A DNA stretch of 64,000 nucleotides. Source: Glutamicibacter nicotianae (GTDB taxonomy: Bacteria; Actinomycetota; Actinomycetes; Actinomycetales; Micrococcaceae). Every line of letters starts with the position of its first letter. Position 1 is the first letter of the stretch. Positions 51,848 through 58,510 of the stretch are shown piece after piece. Below the pieces are notes generated by a model. That model did not search any database. It saw only the letters and a list, made by a program, of their open reading frames with translations, and had not been told where the DNA came from. Made by a program: the position numbers and the translations under genes. The DNA is taken from NCBI RefSeq assembly GCF_006539525.1, contig NZ_BJNE01000007.1:1-64000 (forward strand), read 5' to 3'.

Positions 51848-51858
51848 GGAGACGCATC

Positions 51859-52140
51859 GTGTCTGAAGCTTTCTCTGCCCTCTGGGCATCCATCGTCCGA
51901 ACCGTGGTGCCGATCGTCGTCGGCTCCGTGCTCGGCTGGTTTGCCAGCGCGAACCTGCCACTGGATAAGGAGTTTGAAGGGGCGCTCACCGCCCTGATCA
52001 CGCTCCTGCTAACCATGGCTTACTACGTGGCCGTCCGACTATTCGAAACCTACATCAGCCCTAAAATCGGCTGGCTGCTTGGTTACGCGAAGTCACCGGA
52101 TTCGTACTCTGCCGATAAGCCAGGTAAGCACGAAGCATAG
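51859..52140 (+). CDS. Putative holin
   Basis: 93 aa, GTG start with AAGGAG. Two membrane helices (TVVPIVVGSVLGWFA and GALTALITLLLTMAYYVAV) and a charged, hydrophilic C-terminus, the class II holin shape. Directly follows the endolysin and is followed by a strong terminator. Confidence 0.85.
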   Translation: MSEAFSALWASIVRTVVPIVVGSVLGWFASANLPLDKEFEGALTALITLLLTMAYYVAVRLFETYISPKIGWLLGYAKSPDSYSADKPGKHEA

Positions 52141-52148
52141 GAACCAAA

Positions 52149-52185
52149 AACCGCCCCACCCTCAAACGAGGGTGGGGCGGTTTTC
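52149..52185. terminator. Strong bidirectional terminator at the end of the lysis cassette
   Basis: Perfect 13-bp stem CCGCCCCACCCTC / GAGGGTGGGGCGG with a 4-nt loop, followed by TTTT on the plus strand and TTTTTGG on the minus strand. It serves both the holin and the convergent accessory operon. Confidence 0.9.
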
Positions 52186-52196
52186 TGCGTTCAGGC

Positions 52197-52535
52197 TTAG
52201 TGACTAATCAATGTACTTTTGAACATGGAGTTACTTTGATTAGAGGAAACTCCATCAGTTCCGGTGGAGAAAGTTGCAAACGAGGAGACAGTGGGCTGCA
52301 CCATCTGAAGTTGGGCAATCACATCGGAATGTATGTGAAACTGATCTCGCAGTGTACTAAACGGAACCTCAGCGTGAAGCGACAAAATTTCGATGCCGAC
52401 AGCTACATTCATTTCGTCAAGGTCAACAAGGACTTGTTGGGAAACCTCAACAGTCTTTGAGACAGGGGAATTTGTGAGTTGAATGTAGGCAGCGTTGGCA
52501 TCATGGTCCATTTCGAGTTCGAAATAAGGGATCAT
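52197..52535 (-). CDS. DUF2283-like protein, possible antitoxin partner
   Basis: 112 aa from the ATG at 52535 (ATGA overlap with the upstream gene). The DUF2283 pattern is clear: ELEMDHDANAAYIQLTN, VLVDLDEMNVAVGIEILS. A hydrophilic tail of about 45 residues follows. DUF2283 proteins are often encoded with DUF4258 proteins, as here, in a layout resembling toxin-antitoxin pairs. Last gene of the minus-strand cassette. Confidence 0.78.
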   Translation of the reverse strand: MIPYFELEMDHDANAAYIQLTNSPVSKTVEVSQQVLVDLDEMNVAVGIEILSLHAEVPFSTLRDQFHIHSDVIAQLQMVQPTVSSFATFSTGTDGVSSNQSNSMFKSTLISH

Positions 52536-52768
52536 GGCTGTTCTCTTTTCCAAGCGGTCTTGATTACGAGCGTACTCGAATCACCAGATTTTACAATACC
52601 AGCGACACAAATGACTTCGACATCACGTACACGTCCGTGGTAGACAGTGGAGCCGTTTTCACCTGGAAGAGTCATAAAGTGATTGTTGATAACACTCCTA
52701 ACATCATCCATGGTCACCCCACGCCGCTCCATCCTCATTTTCGCATGGCGAGTGATTTCTAGATTCAT
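52532..52768 (-). CDS. DUF4258-like protein, possible toxin partner
   Basis: 78 aa. ITRHAKMRMERRGVTMDDVRSVINN, followed by a beta hairpin (VYHGRVRDVEVICVAGI) and VIKTAW, is the DUF4258/BrnT-RelE-like fold pattern: helix-start RHAxxRMxxR then antiparallel sheet. It begins 2 bp after the upstream stop and overlaps the DUF2283 gene. Toxicity is not shown by sequence. Confidence 0.78.
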   Translation of the reverse strand: MNLEITRHAKMRMERRGVTMDDVRSVINNHFMTLPGENGSTVYHGRVRDVEVICVAGIVKSGDSSTLVIKTAWKREQP

Positions 52769-52770
52769 GA

Positions 52771-53172
52771 CTACCCGCGGCGAAGCTCAACAGAGAATGC
52801 GAGTCGGCGTACAAGACGATCTTCTAGGAATAGGTTGATCTCGTATAAGCCTTCGCTTGGAAGCGGAAGGTTAATTCCCATCGAGAACAGCAAACCGACT
52901 TTTCCATCGTAAGGACGGATCTCTCCTTGGTGACCTAGGGTTAGTTCACCGGCGATCTCGAATTCCTTGTTGGGCGGTGACGCCACGATCTTCAGCGGAA
53001 CTTCTTGGAGATTTTCAGGACACCGAATCCGACCTGCAATATAAAGTAGATGCCCACCAGGGACACTGCTGGTATATACGTGTGTGTAGCTCGCCCCTAC
53101 TGTAGTCAGTTTATTGTCACTAACCTGGGCAAAGTCGGCCAAGAAGGCGTAATCAAGTTCTGCAGTTTCCAT
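52771..53172 (-). CDS. DUF6941-like protein
   Basis: 133 aa from the ATG at 53172. METAELDYAFLADFAQVSDNKLTTVGASYTHVYTSSVP is typical of a small uncharacterised bacterial family; the rest is beta-rich, ending RLAFSVELRR. No ribosome binding site precedes the ATG, whereas a TAATGT element ends 7 nt before it, so leaderless translation is likely. First gene of the accessory cassette next to attR. Confidence 0.75.
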   Translation of the reverse strand: METAELDYAFLADFAQVSDNKLTTVGASYTHVYTSSVPGGHLLYIAGRIRCPENLQEVPLKIVASPPNKEFEIAGELTLGHQGEIRPYDGKVGLLFSMGINLPLPSEGLYEINLFLEDRLVRRLAFSVELRRG

Positions 53173-53179
53173 AAAAGAG

Positions 53180-53185
53180 ACATTA
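53180..53185 (-). promoter_or_regulatory. Predicted leaderless promoter of the accessory cassette
   Basis: Minus-strand TAATGT placed 7 nt before the ATG at 53172. The -35 match is poor. The region just upstream holds the phage right arm sites (53214-53237). Confidence 0.4.
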
Positions 53186-53213
53186 CCTTGTCGATTTGGA
53201 TCACCAGGTTTAC

Positions 53214-53237
53214 ACCACAATTAGCACCACAGTTTTG
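53214..53237 (+). repeat. Arm-type sites, prophage right end
   Basis: ACCACAATT and ACCACAGTTTTG with a 12-bp offset, about 100 bp from the attR core, matching the left arm pair at 14749-14771. Confidence 0.55.
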
Positions 53238-53337
53238 ATAGGAAGCAGCGTAAAACCCAGTACCCACTCCCCCGAAATACCGCGAAGGCATGCGGATTTT
53301 GACGGTGGTGGAAACGGTCGGAAACCGCTTGGAGGTT

Positions 53338-53375
53338 CTTCTAATCTCTAGGTCGCGCGTTCGAGTCGCGCCGGG
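53338..53375 (+). repeat. Middle att copy (attR of the prophage, attL of the second element)
   Basis: Contains the 19-bp core shared with tRNA-Arg (53338-53356). From 53340 to 53375 it is identical over 36 bp to 56395-56430. It keeps the T stem GCGCG/CGCGC and the acceptor end CGGGGGC. It is a tRNA 3' half without a 5' half, not a working tRNA. Confidence 0.88.
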
Positions 53376-53388
53376 GGCACAAAGAAAC

Positions 53389-53427
53389 ACCGTCCGACTA
53401 GGCATAATGCCAAATCGGACGGTTTTC
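53389..53427 (+). terminator. Terminator behind the middle att copy
   Basis: ACCGTCCGA / TCGGACGGT stem with an inner GGCAT/ATGCC hairpin, followed by TTTT. It occupies the same place as the tRNA-Arg terminators at 14675 and 56443 but differs in sequence. Confidence 0.75.
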
Positions 53428-53449
53428 AATTACCGGCCAGATACGCTCA

Positions 53450-53474
53450 ACCCAGCGGAAACCCAGCGGAAACG
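53450..53474 (+). repeat. Arm-type sites of the second integrase, left
   Basis: ACCCAGCGGAA repeated directly at 53450 and 53461 (11-bp period), the second extended to ACCCAGCGGAAACG. The same motif recurs at 56261-56285. Confidence 0.65.
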
Positions 53475-53603
53475 CCGGGTAGATTACGGTAAATTCCGGG
53501 TATGGTGTGCAACTCAACGCCACACCTCACACGAATACCTAGACCAATTGAACGCGTACAATAAGTCGTAAGTGATCGACGTGAAAGTCACTCATTACCT
53601 AAA

Positions 53604-53639
53604 AAACCATCCCACCGTTGTAAAACAGTGGGATGGTTC
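53604..53639 (-). terminator. Terminator of the small membrane protein gene
   Basis: AACCATCCCAC / GTGGGATGGTT stem; on the minus strand it is followed by TTTTTT. It begins 15 bp after the stop at 53655. Confidence 0.75.
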
Positions 53640-53654
53640 TTCGCATTCATGAAT

Positions 53655-53897
53655 CTAGGAACTGGTGCAGAAGCCACCTGCGGCGGATAGTCGAGTTACC
53701 ATGTCGTATAACACATTCGTAGTAATACCCATAAGCAACTCCCTCGCAATCTTCAGTATCCTGGCAAATTCTCCACTTATCAGATGGGAAATGATTACGT
53801 CTAGGATCATGAAAAATACGATAACAGCGACTACACACACTACGACCGGAATCGAACCGGCCCCCCAACCCCAATACCTAGATCCAAGTCGGCTCAC
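53655..53897 (-). CDS. Small membrane protein of the second element
   Basis: 80 aa or shorter. A strongly hydrophobic segment (VVVCVVAVIVFFMILDVIISHL) and a following amphipathic helix. No clear ribosome site; the internal ATG codons offer alternative starts. The well-placed minus-strand terminator supports expression. Function not recognised. The 280 bp upstream (53898-54179) show no gene. Confidence 0.45.
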   Translation of the reverse strand: MSRLGSRYWGWGAGSIPVVVCVVAVIVFFMILDVIISHLISGEFARILKIARELLMGITTNVLYDMVTRLSAAGGFCTSS

Positions 53898-54179
53898 TCA
53901 CAATAACATTTATGCATAAGCAAAGCACCTTCGATTACGGGACAAACCCCGAGGTTGCCCTGGGGGTGCGGGGTTCGGCTGCGGTCGGGATCAGATTCTC
54001 CCCCGGCATTGCCGTCTACACACAGTGAAAAAACGCAGATGAACACGTCTGGGTTATTTTTCCACACATGGATACGGGTAAAGCCACCAGCTGCGGTGTT
54101 TACTGGCGGCCTTGTAGCACCCGAAAGAAAAGTTCCTCTTTCAGTCTACGGTGATACCTGTTTTTGGCTACACGTTGGG

Positions 54180-54775
54180 TTATCTTTGTCCGGTCATCTG
54201 CCGGTTGCCGCGGCGTGCTTCCCGCTTCGCAGAGCGCATCCGCCCATCCGCCACATCAGAGACGTAAGCAGTGAACTCATGCCCATCCACGACGAGCGTC
54301 ATCCTGTCCGGGAACTGCTGTGCGCCCCGCTGCGCGAGAGTGGAGATGTCCCTCCACTGCCGGCTAGTGAGGATCGCTTCAGGCTGCCGAGTCAGGTTCA
54401 TGACCTGGCTTAGCCCCGGATTCAACACGCCGCCGTTGTCGTACAAATAGTTGCGGTAGTTGAACGGGACCCCGTTGCGCCACAGCTCCGCGTGCAAGTG
54501 CGGGCCGGTGGATCGGCCTGTGTTGCCCGAAGATGCGATACGGTCACCGGCCTTGACCTCGTCACCGGGACGCTTGCCCCAAGCGGACAAGTGCCCGTAA
54601 TACGAGCTCAGCCCGTTCGCGTGGTCAACAACCATGCCCCTACCTGTACGGCCCGGAACAACGTTAGTGCCGATCTTTCGGACGATACCGTTGAGCATCG
54701 ACCGGACAGCACTACCGATACCCACCGCGAAGTCGATACCCGCGTGTGGCCACCGGCCACGGCTAGCACTGCCAC
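54180..54775 (-). pseudogene. 3' end of a phage tail gene with M23 peptidase domain
   Basis: About 198 C-terminal residues of a tape-measure-like protein. M23 zinc motif: HAGIDF (H-x3-D) and GPHLHAE (H-x-H), followed by the tail-type ending GGVLNPGLSQVMNLTRQPEAILTSRQW. Upstream of about 54776 the reading frame stays open but loses domain character. Read as the surviving 3' part of a gene of several kilobases cut by deletion; residual lysin activity is conceivable but no start is evident. Confidence 0.7.
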
Positions 54776-55058
54776 TGAACAACAGGCCGAAGTCTTGGCG
54801 AAGAAACACCGGATCGCAAAAGACTCCCCGGAGATCCAGGCGCTTTTGAAAGACCACCCGTCGCCGGCCATGCAAGCGGCCGCCGATGCGTTGAACCTCG
54901 ACGCTCACGACTGGGTCCAAGTTGAACCGTCCGCAGATGACCGGGCCAGTAAAAAATACTTTGTCGGCAAAGACGTGTTGCACCCTGGTTCGGGTGAACA
55001 AAAACCGAACCCGACCAACTCCGGAGTTTCTTCCCAGTGGATAGAAGCTGAAGGCTAA
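54776..55058 (+). pseudogene. Truncated phage gene fragment upstream of int
   Basis: The plus-strand frame from about 54776 has protein-like composition (QQAEVLAKKHRIAKDSPEIQ ... NLDAHDWVQVEPSADD) and ends 21 bp before the integrase start. It lacks a plausible start: upstream of 54776 the opposite strand is the M23 gene. It is probably the 3' end of a phage gene joined at the same deletion point. Identity unknown. Confidence 0.45.
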
Positions 55059-55079
55059 GAGCAACAGAATGGGGGAACC

Positions 55080-56261
55080 ATGCCACGCCCACCGCTCCCA
55101 ATAGGTTCCTGGGGGAAGATCTCCCGCAAAGAGATCTCGCCCGGTGTTTGGCGTGCCATCGCACGATTCAGAGACTTCGACGGAGTCACCCGGCAACTGG
55201 AAAAGACCGTCCCAGGTCGCTCCGGCGCCGCGGCTGAACGCGCCTTCATCATCGACATGCAGGACCGCGCCAACTCAGTAGGCGCGGACATCACCCGCGA
55301 AACCCGTTTGAACGACGTCATCGAACTATGGTGGACCGAGGTCAAAGACAAGCGTCTCGCGGAGCGCACCCTCGACCGCTACGGGCAAGTCCTCGACTCG
55401 CACGTAATCCCCGGCATCGGCTCCCTGCGCGTCCGCGAAGCCACAGTGCCAGCACTAGAGCGGTTCCTGCGCGCCCTCGCGTCCAGCAGCGGACACAGCA
55501 CCGCCAAGCAGTCCAAGAGCGTCCTATCAGGCATCCTAGGGCTGGCAGTACGCCACGGAGCCCTAGAGTCGAACCCGATCCGCGACGTGTCCCCCATCCA
55601 GATCGAAACTAAGACCGTCCGCGCACTCACCGTGGAAGAAGCCCAAGCCCTGCGCGCCGGCCTGCAACATTGGCAACAGACCAAAGATGCCCAAGGCCGG
55701 CAACGTCCCCAAGACCTCTTGGAAGTAGTGGACATCATGCTTGCCACCGGCTGCCGCATCGGCGAAGCCCTAGGCATCCGCTGGTCCGATGTCGACCTGG
55801 CAGCCACCCCCGCGACAGTGACCATCAACGGCACACTGGTCTACGTGAAAGGCCAAGGCGTGAAATGGCAACCCCTCCCGAAAAGCGAGGGATCCAGACT
55901 CACCTACAGCCTGCCCTCATTCGCGCGGGACACGCTTTTCAGGCGAACCACCGAAGCGATCCGCAACCCCTATGATGTCGTGTTCCCTTCATCGGTGGAC
56001 AAGCTCAGGGATCCGAGCAGCTACAGGAAACAATGGAACATGGCGCGTGAAGCGATCGGTTTCGAGTGGGTCACTCCGCACACGTTCCGAAAGTCCGTGG
56101 GAACAATCCTGGCGAACGCCGAAGGTGTCGGAGCAGCTGCAGCCCAGCTGGGCCACTCATCGGCCAGCGTCACGACAAAGCACTACGTCCAAAAGAATAC
56201 GAATGCACCGGACCATGCCGCGGTGTTGGAGCAGTTCGCCACCAAGAACCCAGGACCGTAG
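55080..56261 (+). CDS. int: Tyrosine integrase of the second element
   Basis: 393 aa. N-terminal arm-binding domain (WGKISRKEISPGVWRAIARFRDFDG), core-binding domain about 75-170, catalytic domain with Arg226 (GCRIGEAL), His334 and Arg337 (HTFRK), His359 (LGHSS) and nucleophile Tyr369 (TKHYV). Intact, so it may still act on the flanking 36-bp att copies. It is only distantly similar to the integrase at 14777 and uses different arm repeats although it targets the same tRNA. Confidence 0.95.
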   Translation: MPRPPLPIGSWGKISRKEISPGVWRAIARFRDFDGVTRQLEKTVPGRSGAAAERAFIIDMQDRANSVGADITRETRLNDVIELWWTEVKDKRLAERTLDRYGQVLDSHVIPGIGSLRVREATVPALERFLRALASSSGHSTAKQSKSVLSGILGLAVRHGALESNPIRDVSPIQIETKTVRALTVEEAQALRAGLQHWQQTKDAQGRQRPQDLLEVVDIMLATGCRIGEALGIRWSDVDLAATPATVTINGTLVYVKGQGVKWQPLPKSEGSRLTYSLPSFARDTLFRRTTEAIRNPYDVVFPSSVDKLRDPSSYRKQWNMAREAIGFEWVTPHTFRKSVGTILANAEGVGAAAAQLGHSSASVTTKHYVQKNTNAPDHAAVLEQFATKNPGP

Positions 56262-56285
56262 CCCAGCGTTTACCCAGCGGAAACG
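56261..56285 (+). repeat. Arm-type sites of the second integrase, right
   Basis: GCCCAGCGTTT followed 11 bp later by ACCCAGCGGAAACG, just after the int stop and 110 bp before the att core. Matches 53450-53474. Confidence 0.65.
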
Positions 56286-56394
56286 TTTCATAACAGCGTC
56301 TCACGCGAACTAATTGGAACCCTCAGAAAGTGGTGAATCTCCAAGTCAATCAATGAATAGATGCGAACATGTGAGACACGATTATCGCCTTGCC

Positions 56395-56430
56395 TCTAAT
56401 CTCTAGGTCGCGCGTTCGAGTCGCGCCGGG
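56395..56430 (+). repeat. Distal att copy
   Basis: 36 bp identical to 53340-53375, then TGCAC instead of GGCAC, so one acceptor-stem base differs. A tRNA 3' half without a 5' half. Confidence 0.88.
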
Positions 56431-56442
56431 TGCACGGACAAG

Positions 56443-56489
56443 AAACCGCCGTTCACTTGGTCAAACAAGTGAACGGCGGTTTCTTTTTG
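56443..56489 (+). terminator. Terminator behind the distal att copy
   Basis: 17-bp perfect stem AAACCGCCGTTCACTTG and complement, with the same 6-nt loop GTCAAA as at 14675, then CTTTTTG. Confidence 0.88.
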
Positions 56490-56511
56490 TTTACTCGGAA
56501 ACAGGTTTTTG

Positions 56512-56532
56512 ACCATAGTTTGACCACAGTTT
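56512..56532 (+). repeat. Orphan arm-type repeat pair
   Basis: ACCATAGTTT and ACCACAGTTT with an 11-bp period, of the type found at both ends of the large prophage but lying outside it, 8 bp before the next host gene ends. Confidence 0.55.
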
Positions 56533-56539
56533 CCATTCC

Positions 56540-58222
56540 TTATTGCAGCGCTCCTACCAGTGCTCGACCTACTTGACGTCCACTGAACAAACACCCTCCC
56601 AAAAAAGTGCCCTCGAGCGCGTTATATCCATGCATCCCACCCCCACCGAACCCAGAGGCTTCACCGGCTGCATAGAGTCCGTCAAAAATGCTTCCATCTT
56701 CCTTGAGAACTCTTCCGGAAAGGTCCGTCTGCAATCCCCCTAGGGATTTTCGCGTCAGAATATGCAACTTCACTGCAATTAACGGCCCGGCAGCAGGATC
56801 AAGAATCCTGTGAGGAGCTACCGCCCGGGTGAGACGGTCGCCAATGTACTTGCGCGCATTGCGGATCGACTGAATTTGCTGATCCTTGCTGAATGGGTTC
56901 TCAATTTGTGAATCCCGGACAAGCAAATGCTGGCGGAGACGCTCCGGCTCAACAAATGCTTCTGGCGCTATGGAATTCATCTTCGTAGCAAGTTCTTCCA
57001 CGGTAGTAGCCGAAACGAAGTCAGCGCCTTTGTCCAAGAAGTCTCGAACCGGCGCCGGCGCCCCTTTGCCGAAGATCCGGTCTTTCACAACCCCGGCCTT
57101 GTCCCGATTAGTCAGGTCCGGATTCTGTTCCGAGCCGGACAGAGCGAATTCTTTCTCAACTATTCGCTGGTTCAGCACGAACCACGAGTAGTCGTACTTT
57201 CGCGCAATTGGATCCGTTCGAAGATACTTCAGCGTGCCCAGGGTGTCATGCCCCGGAAGACATGGCGCTTTGAGCCGGTTTCCCTCTGCGTCGAACCACA
57301 TGGAACTGGGACCAGGCAGGATTCGTATTCCGTGTGACGGCCAAATCGAGTTCCAATTCTGAATTCCCTCGGTGTAATGCCACATTCGATCCCGATTGAC
57401 CCAACGTGCACCAGATGCCTGCGCTAGCTCGATGCCGCTTCCATCAACGTATTCCGGAACCCCGGTGATCATGTGTTCTGGTGCATCGCCAAGCCTAGTC
57501 GGCCAGAATTTTCGCACCAGGTCGTGGTTCCCACCAATTCCACCAGTCGCAACGACCACTGCCTCAGCCGAAAATTCGAATTGGCCCAGGACGGTTCTGG
57601 TGGAACCCTGTCCCCGCGGAGCGTCATCTGGCGACAGGACCTCGCCACGAACACCGGTGACCGAGCGGCCAGTAGTCACCAGCTCGGTGACTCGATGGCG
57701 ATTGAGCAATTGAACTTGCCCCATGCGCAGTCCTTCGCGGATCCTGTCGGCGAATGGTTCTGATACGCCAGTCCCGGTTCCCCACGCGATGTGAAATCGC
57801 GGTACCGAATTCCCATGGCCCTCGGCACGCCCGTCGCCGCGCTCAGCCCAGCCCACTACTGGTGTCAGATCAATACCTTTTCGCTTGATCCAAGATCGCT
57901 TTTCAGTGGCCGCGAACTCGACATAAGCTTTCGCCCACCGATGCGCCCACACATCCTCATTTCCCAGGCGGTCGAATTGAGCGCTATGTTGCCAATCCGA
58001 CCACGCAAGATCAAATGAATCGCGGACACCTAAACGACGTTGTTCCGGGGTGTCAACCAAAAACAATCCACCGAAAGACCAGTAGGCCTGGCCGCCAAGA
58101 TTCGCCGAGTTTTCCTGATCTAGGATCCGGACTTTTAGACCGGCATCAAGTGCTTCGGCTGCAACCACCAATCCAGCCAGCCCCGCACCGATTATCAGTA
58201 CACTGCCGAATTCTGACCCCAT
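56540..58222 (-). CDS. FAD-binding dehydrogenase (KstD/fumarate-reductase-like)
   Basis: 560 aa flavoprotein. N-terminal dinucleotide motif GAGLAGLVVAAEALDAG (about 12-30), a second FAD segment VVVATGGIGGNHDLV, and the C-terminal substrate/FAD region GLYAAGEASGFGGGGMHGYNALEGTFLGGC. Matches the large group of actinobacterial FAD-binding dehydrogenases related to ketosteroid dehydrogenases; substrate unknown. Monocistronic; its stop abuts the integration scar. Confidence 0.9.
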   Translation of the reverse strand: MGSEFGSVLIIGAGLAGLVVAAEALDAGLKVRILDQENSANLGGQAYWSFGGLFLVDTPEQRRLGVRDSFDLAWSDWQHSAQFDRLGNEDVWAHRWAKAYVEFAATEKRSWIKRKGIDLTPVVGWAERGDGRAEGHGNSVPRFHIAWGTGTGVSEPFADRIREGLRMGQVQLLNRHRVTELVTTGRSVTGVRGEVLSPDDAPRGQGSTRTVLGQFEFSAEAVVVATGGIGGNHDLVRKFWPTRLGDAPEHMITGVPEYVDGSGIELAQASGARWVNRDRMWHYTEGIQNWNSIWPSHGIRILPGPSSMWFDAEGNRLKAPCLPGHDTLGTLKYLRTDPIARKYDYSWFVLNQRIVEKEFALSGSEQNPDLTNRDKAGVVKDRIFGKGAPAPVRDFLDKGADFVSATTVEELATKMNSIAPEAFVEPERLRQHLLVRDSQIENPFSKDQQIQSIRNARKYIGDRLTRAVAPHRILDPAAGPLIAVKLHILTRKSLGGLQTDLSGRVLKEDGSIFDGLYAAGEASGFGGGGMHGYNALEGTFLGGCLFSGRQVGRALVGALQ

Positions 58223-58510
58223 CGGATTATTGCCACCTCGGATGGTATGTAGTGAACGATTATTTACCTAGAGCCTACTTGCTGGTGAGCAAAGTCACCA
58301 TGGCTATACGCTCCGTCCCCATGCACCTGGCGCAGATTGCTTCCCGAGAACCAATTCCTTTGCCCTGTGCTGGCCCTCGATTCTGTGAATCTCATGACCA
58401 CCAGCGGTGCAACGGCGCATAATCAAACGGAATCCGGACTGAACAGTAACTTATCCCGCTATTTTGAGATAAACTCTAGGAATTGTAGATATCGAAAGGG
58501 ATAGTCTCTG

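Larger units (their letters stand above)
14622..53356 (+). mobile_element. Siphovirus prophage integrated in tRNA-Arg
   Basis: About 38.7 kb bounded by a 19-bp direct repeat (14622-14640 and 53338-53356). Leftward lysogeny genes (int, immA-like, repressor) and rightward early, packaging, head, tail and lysis genes form one complete modular siphovirus genome. Every expected late module is present with no interrupted frame, so it may be inducible. An SOS box precedes the immA-int unit. Three minus-strand accessory loci interrupt the rightward genes. Confidence 0.95.
53340..56430 (+). mobile_element. Second, degenerate integrated element
   Basis: About 3.1 kb between two 36-bp identical att copies. 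It has its own tyrosine integrase at the right end, its own arm-type repeats at both ends, a small membrane protein gene and the end of a phage tail gene. Int lies at the distal end pointing toward attR, the reverse of the large prophage. Best explained as a prophage that lost almost all of its genome. Confidence 0.8.

Noticed and set aside
53338-53379. Second tRNA-Arg copy
   Set aside because: Only the 3' half is present; the sequence upstream does not form D arm or acceptor strand. It is an att site.
56395-56435. Third tRNA-Arg copy
   Set aside because: Again only a 3' half, with an acceptor-stem change; an att site or scar.
58015-58422. Plus-strand open frame near the dehydrogenase start
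   Set aside because: Mostly antisense to the dehydrogenase N-terminus with its FAD motif; no ribosome site.
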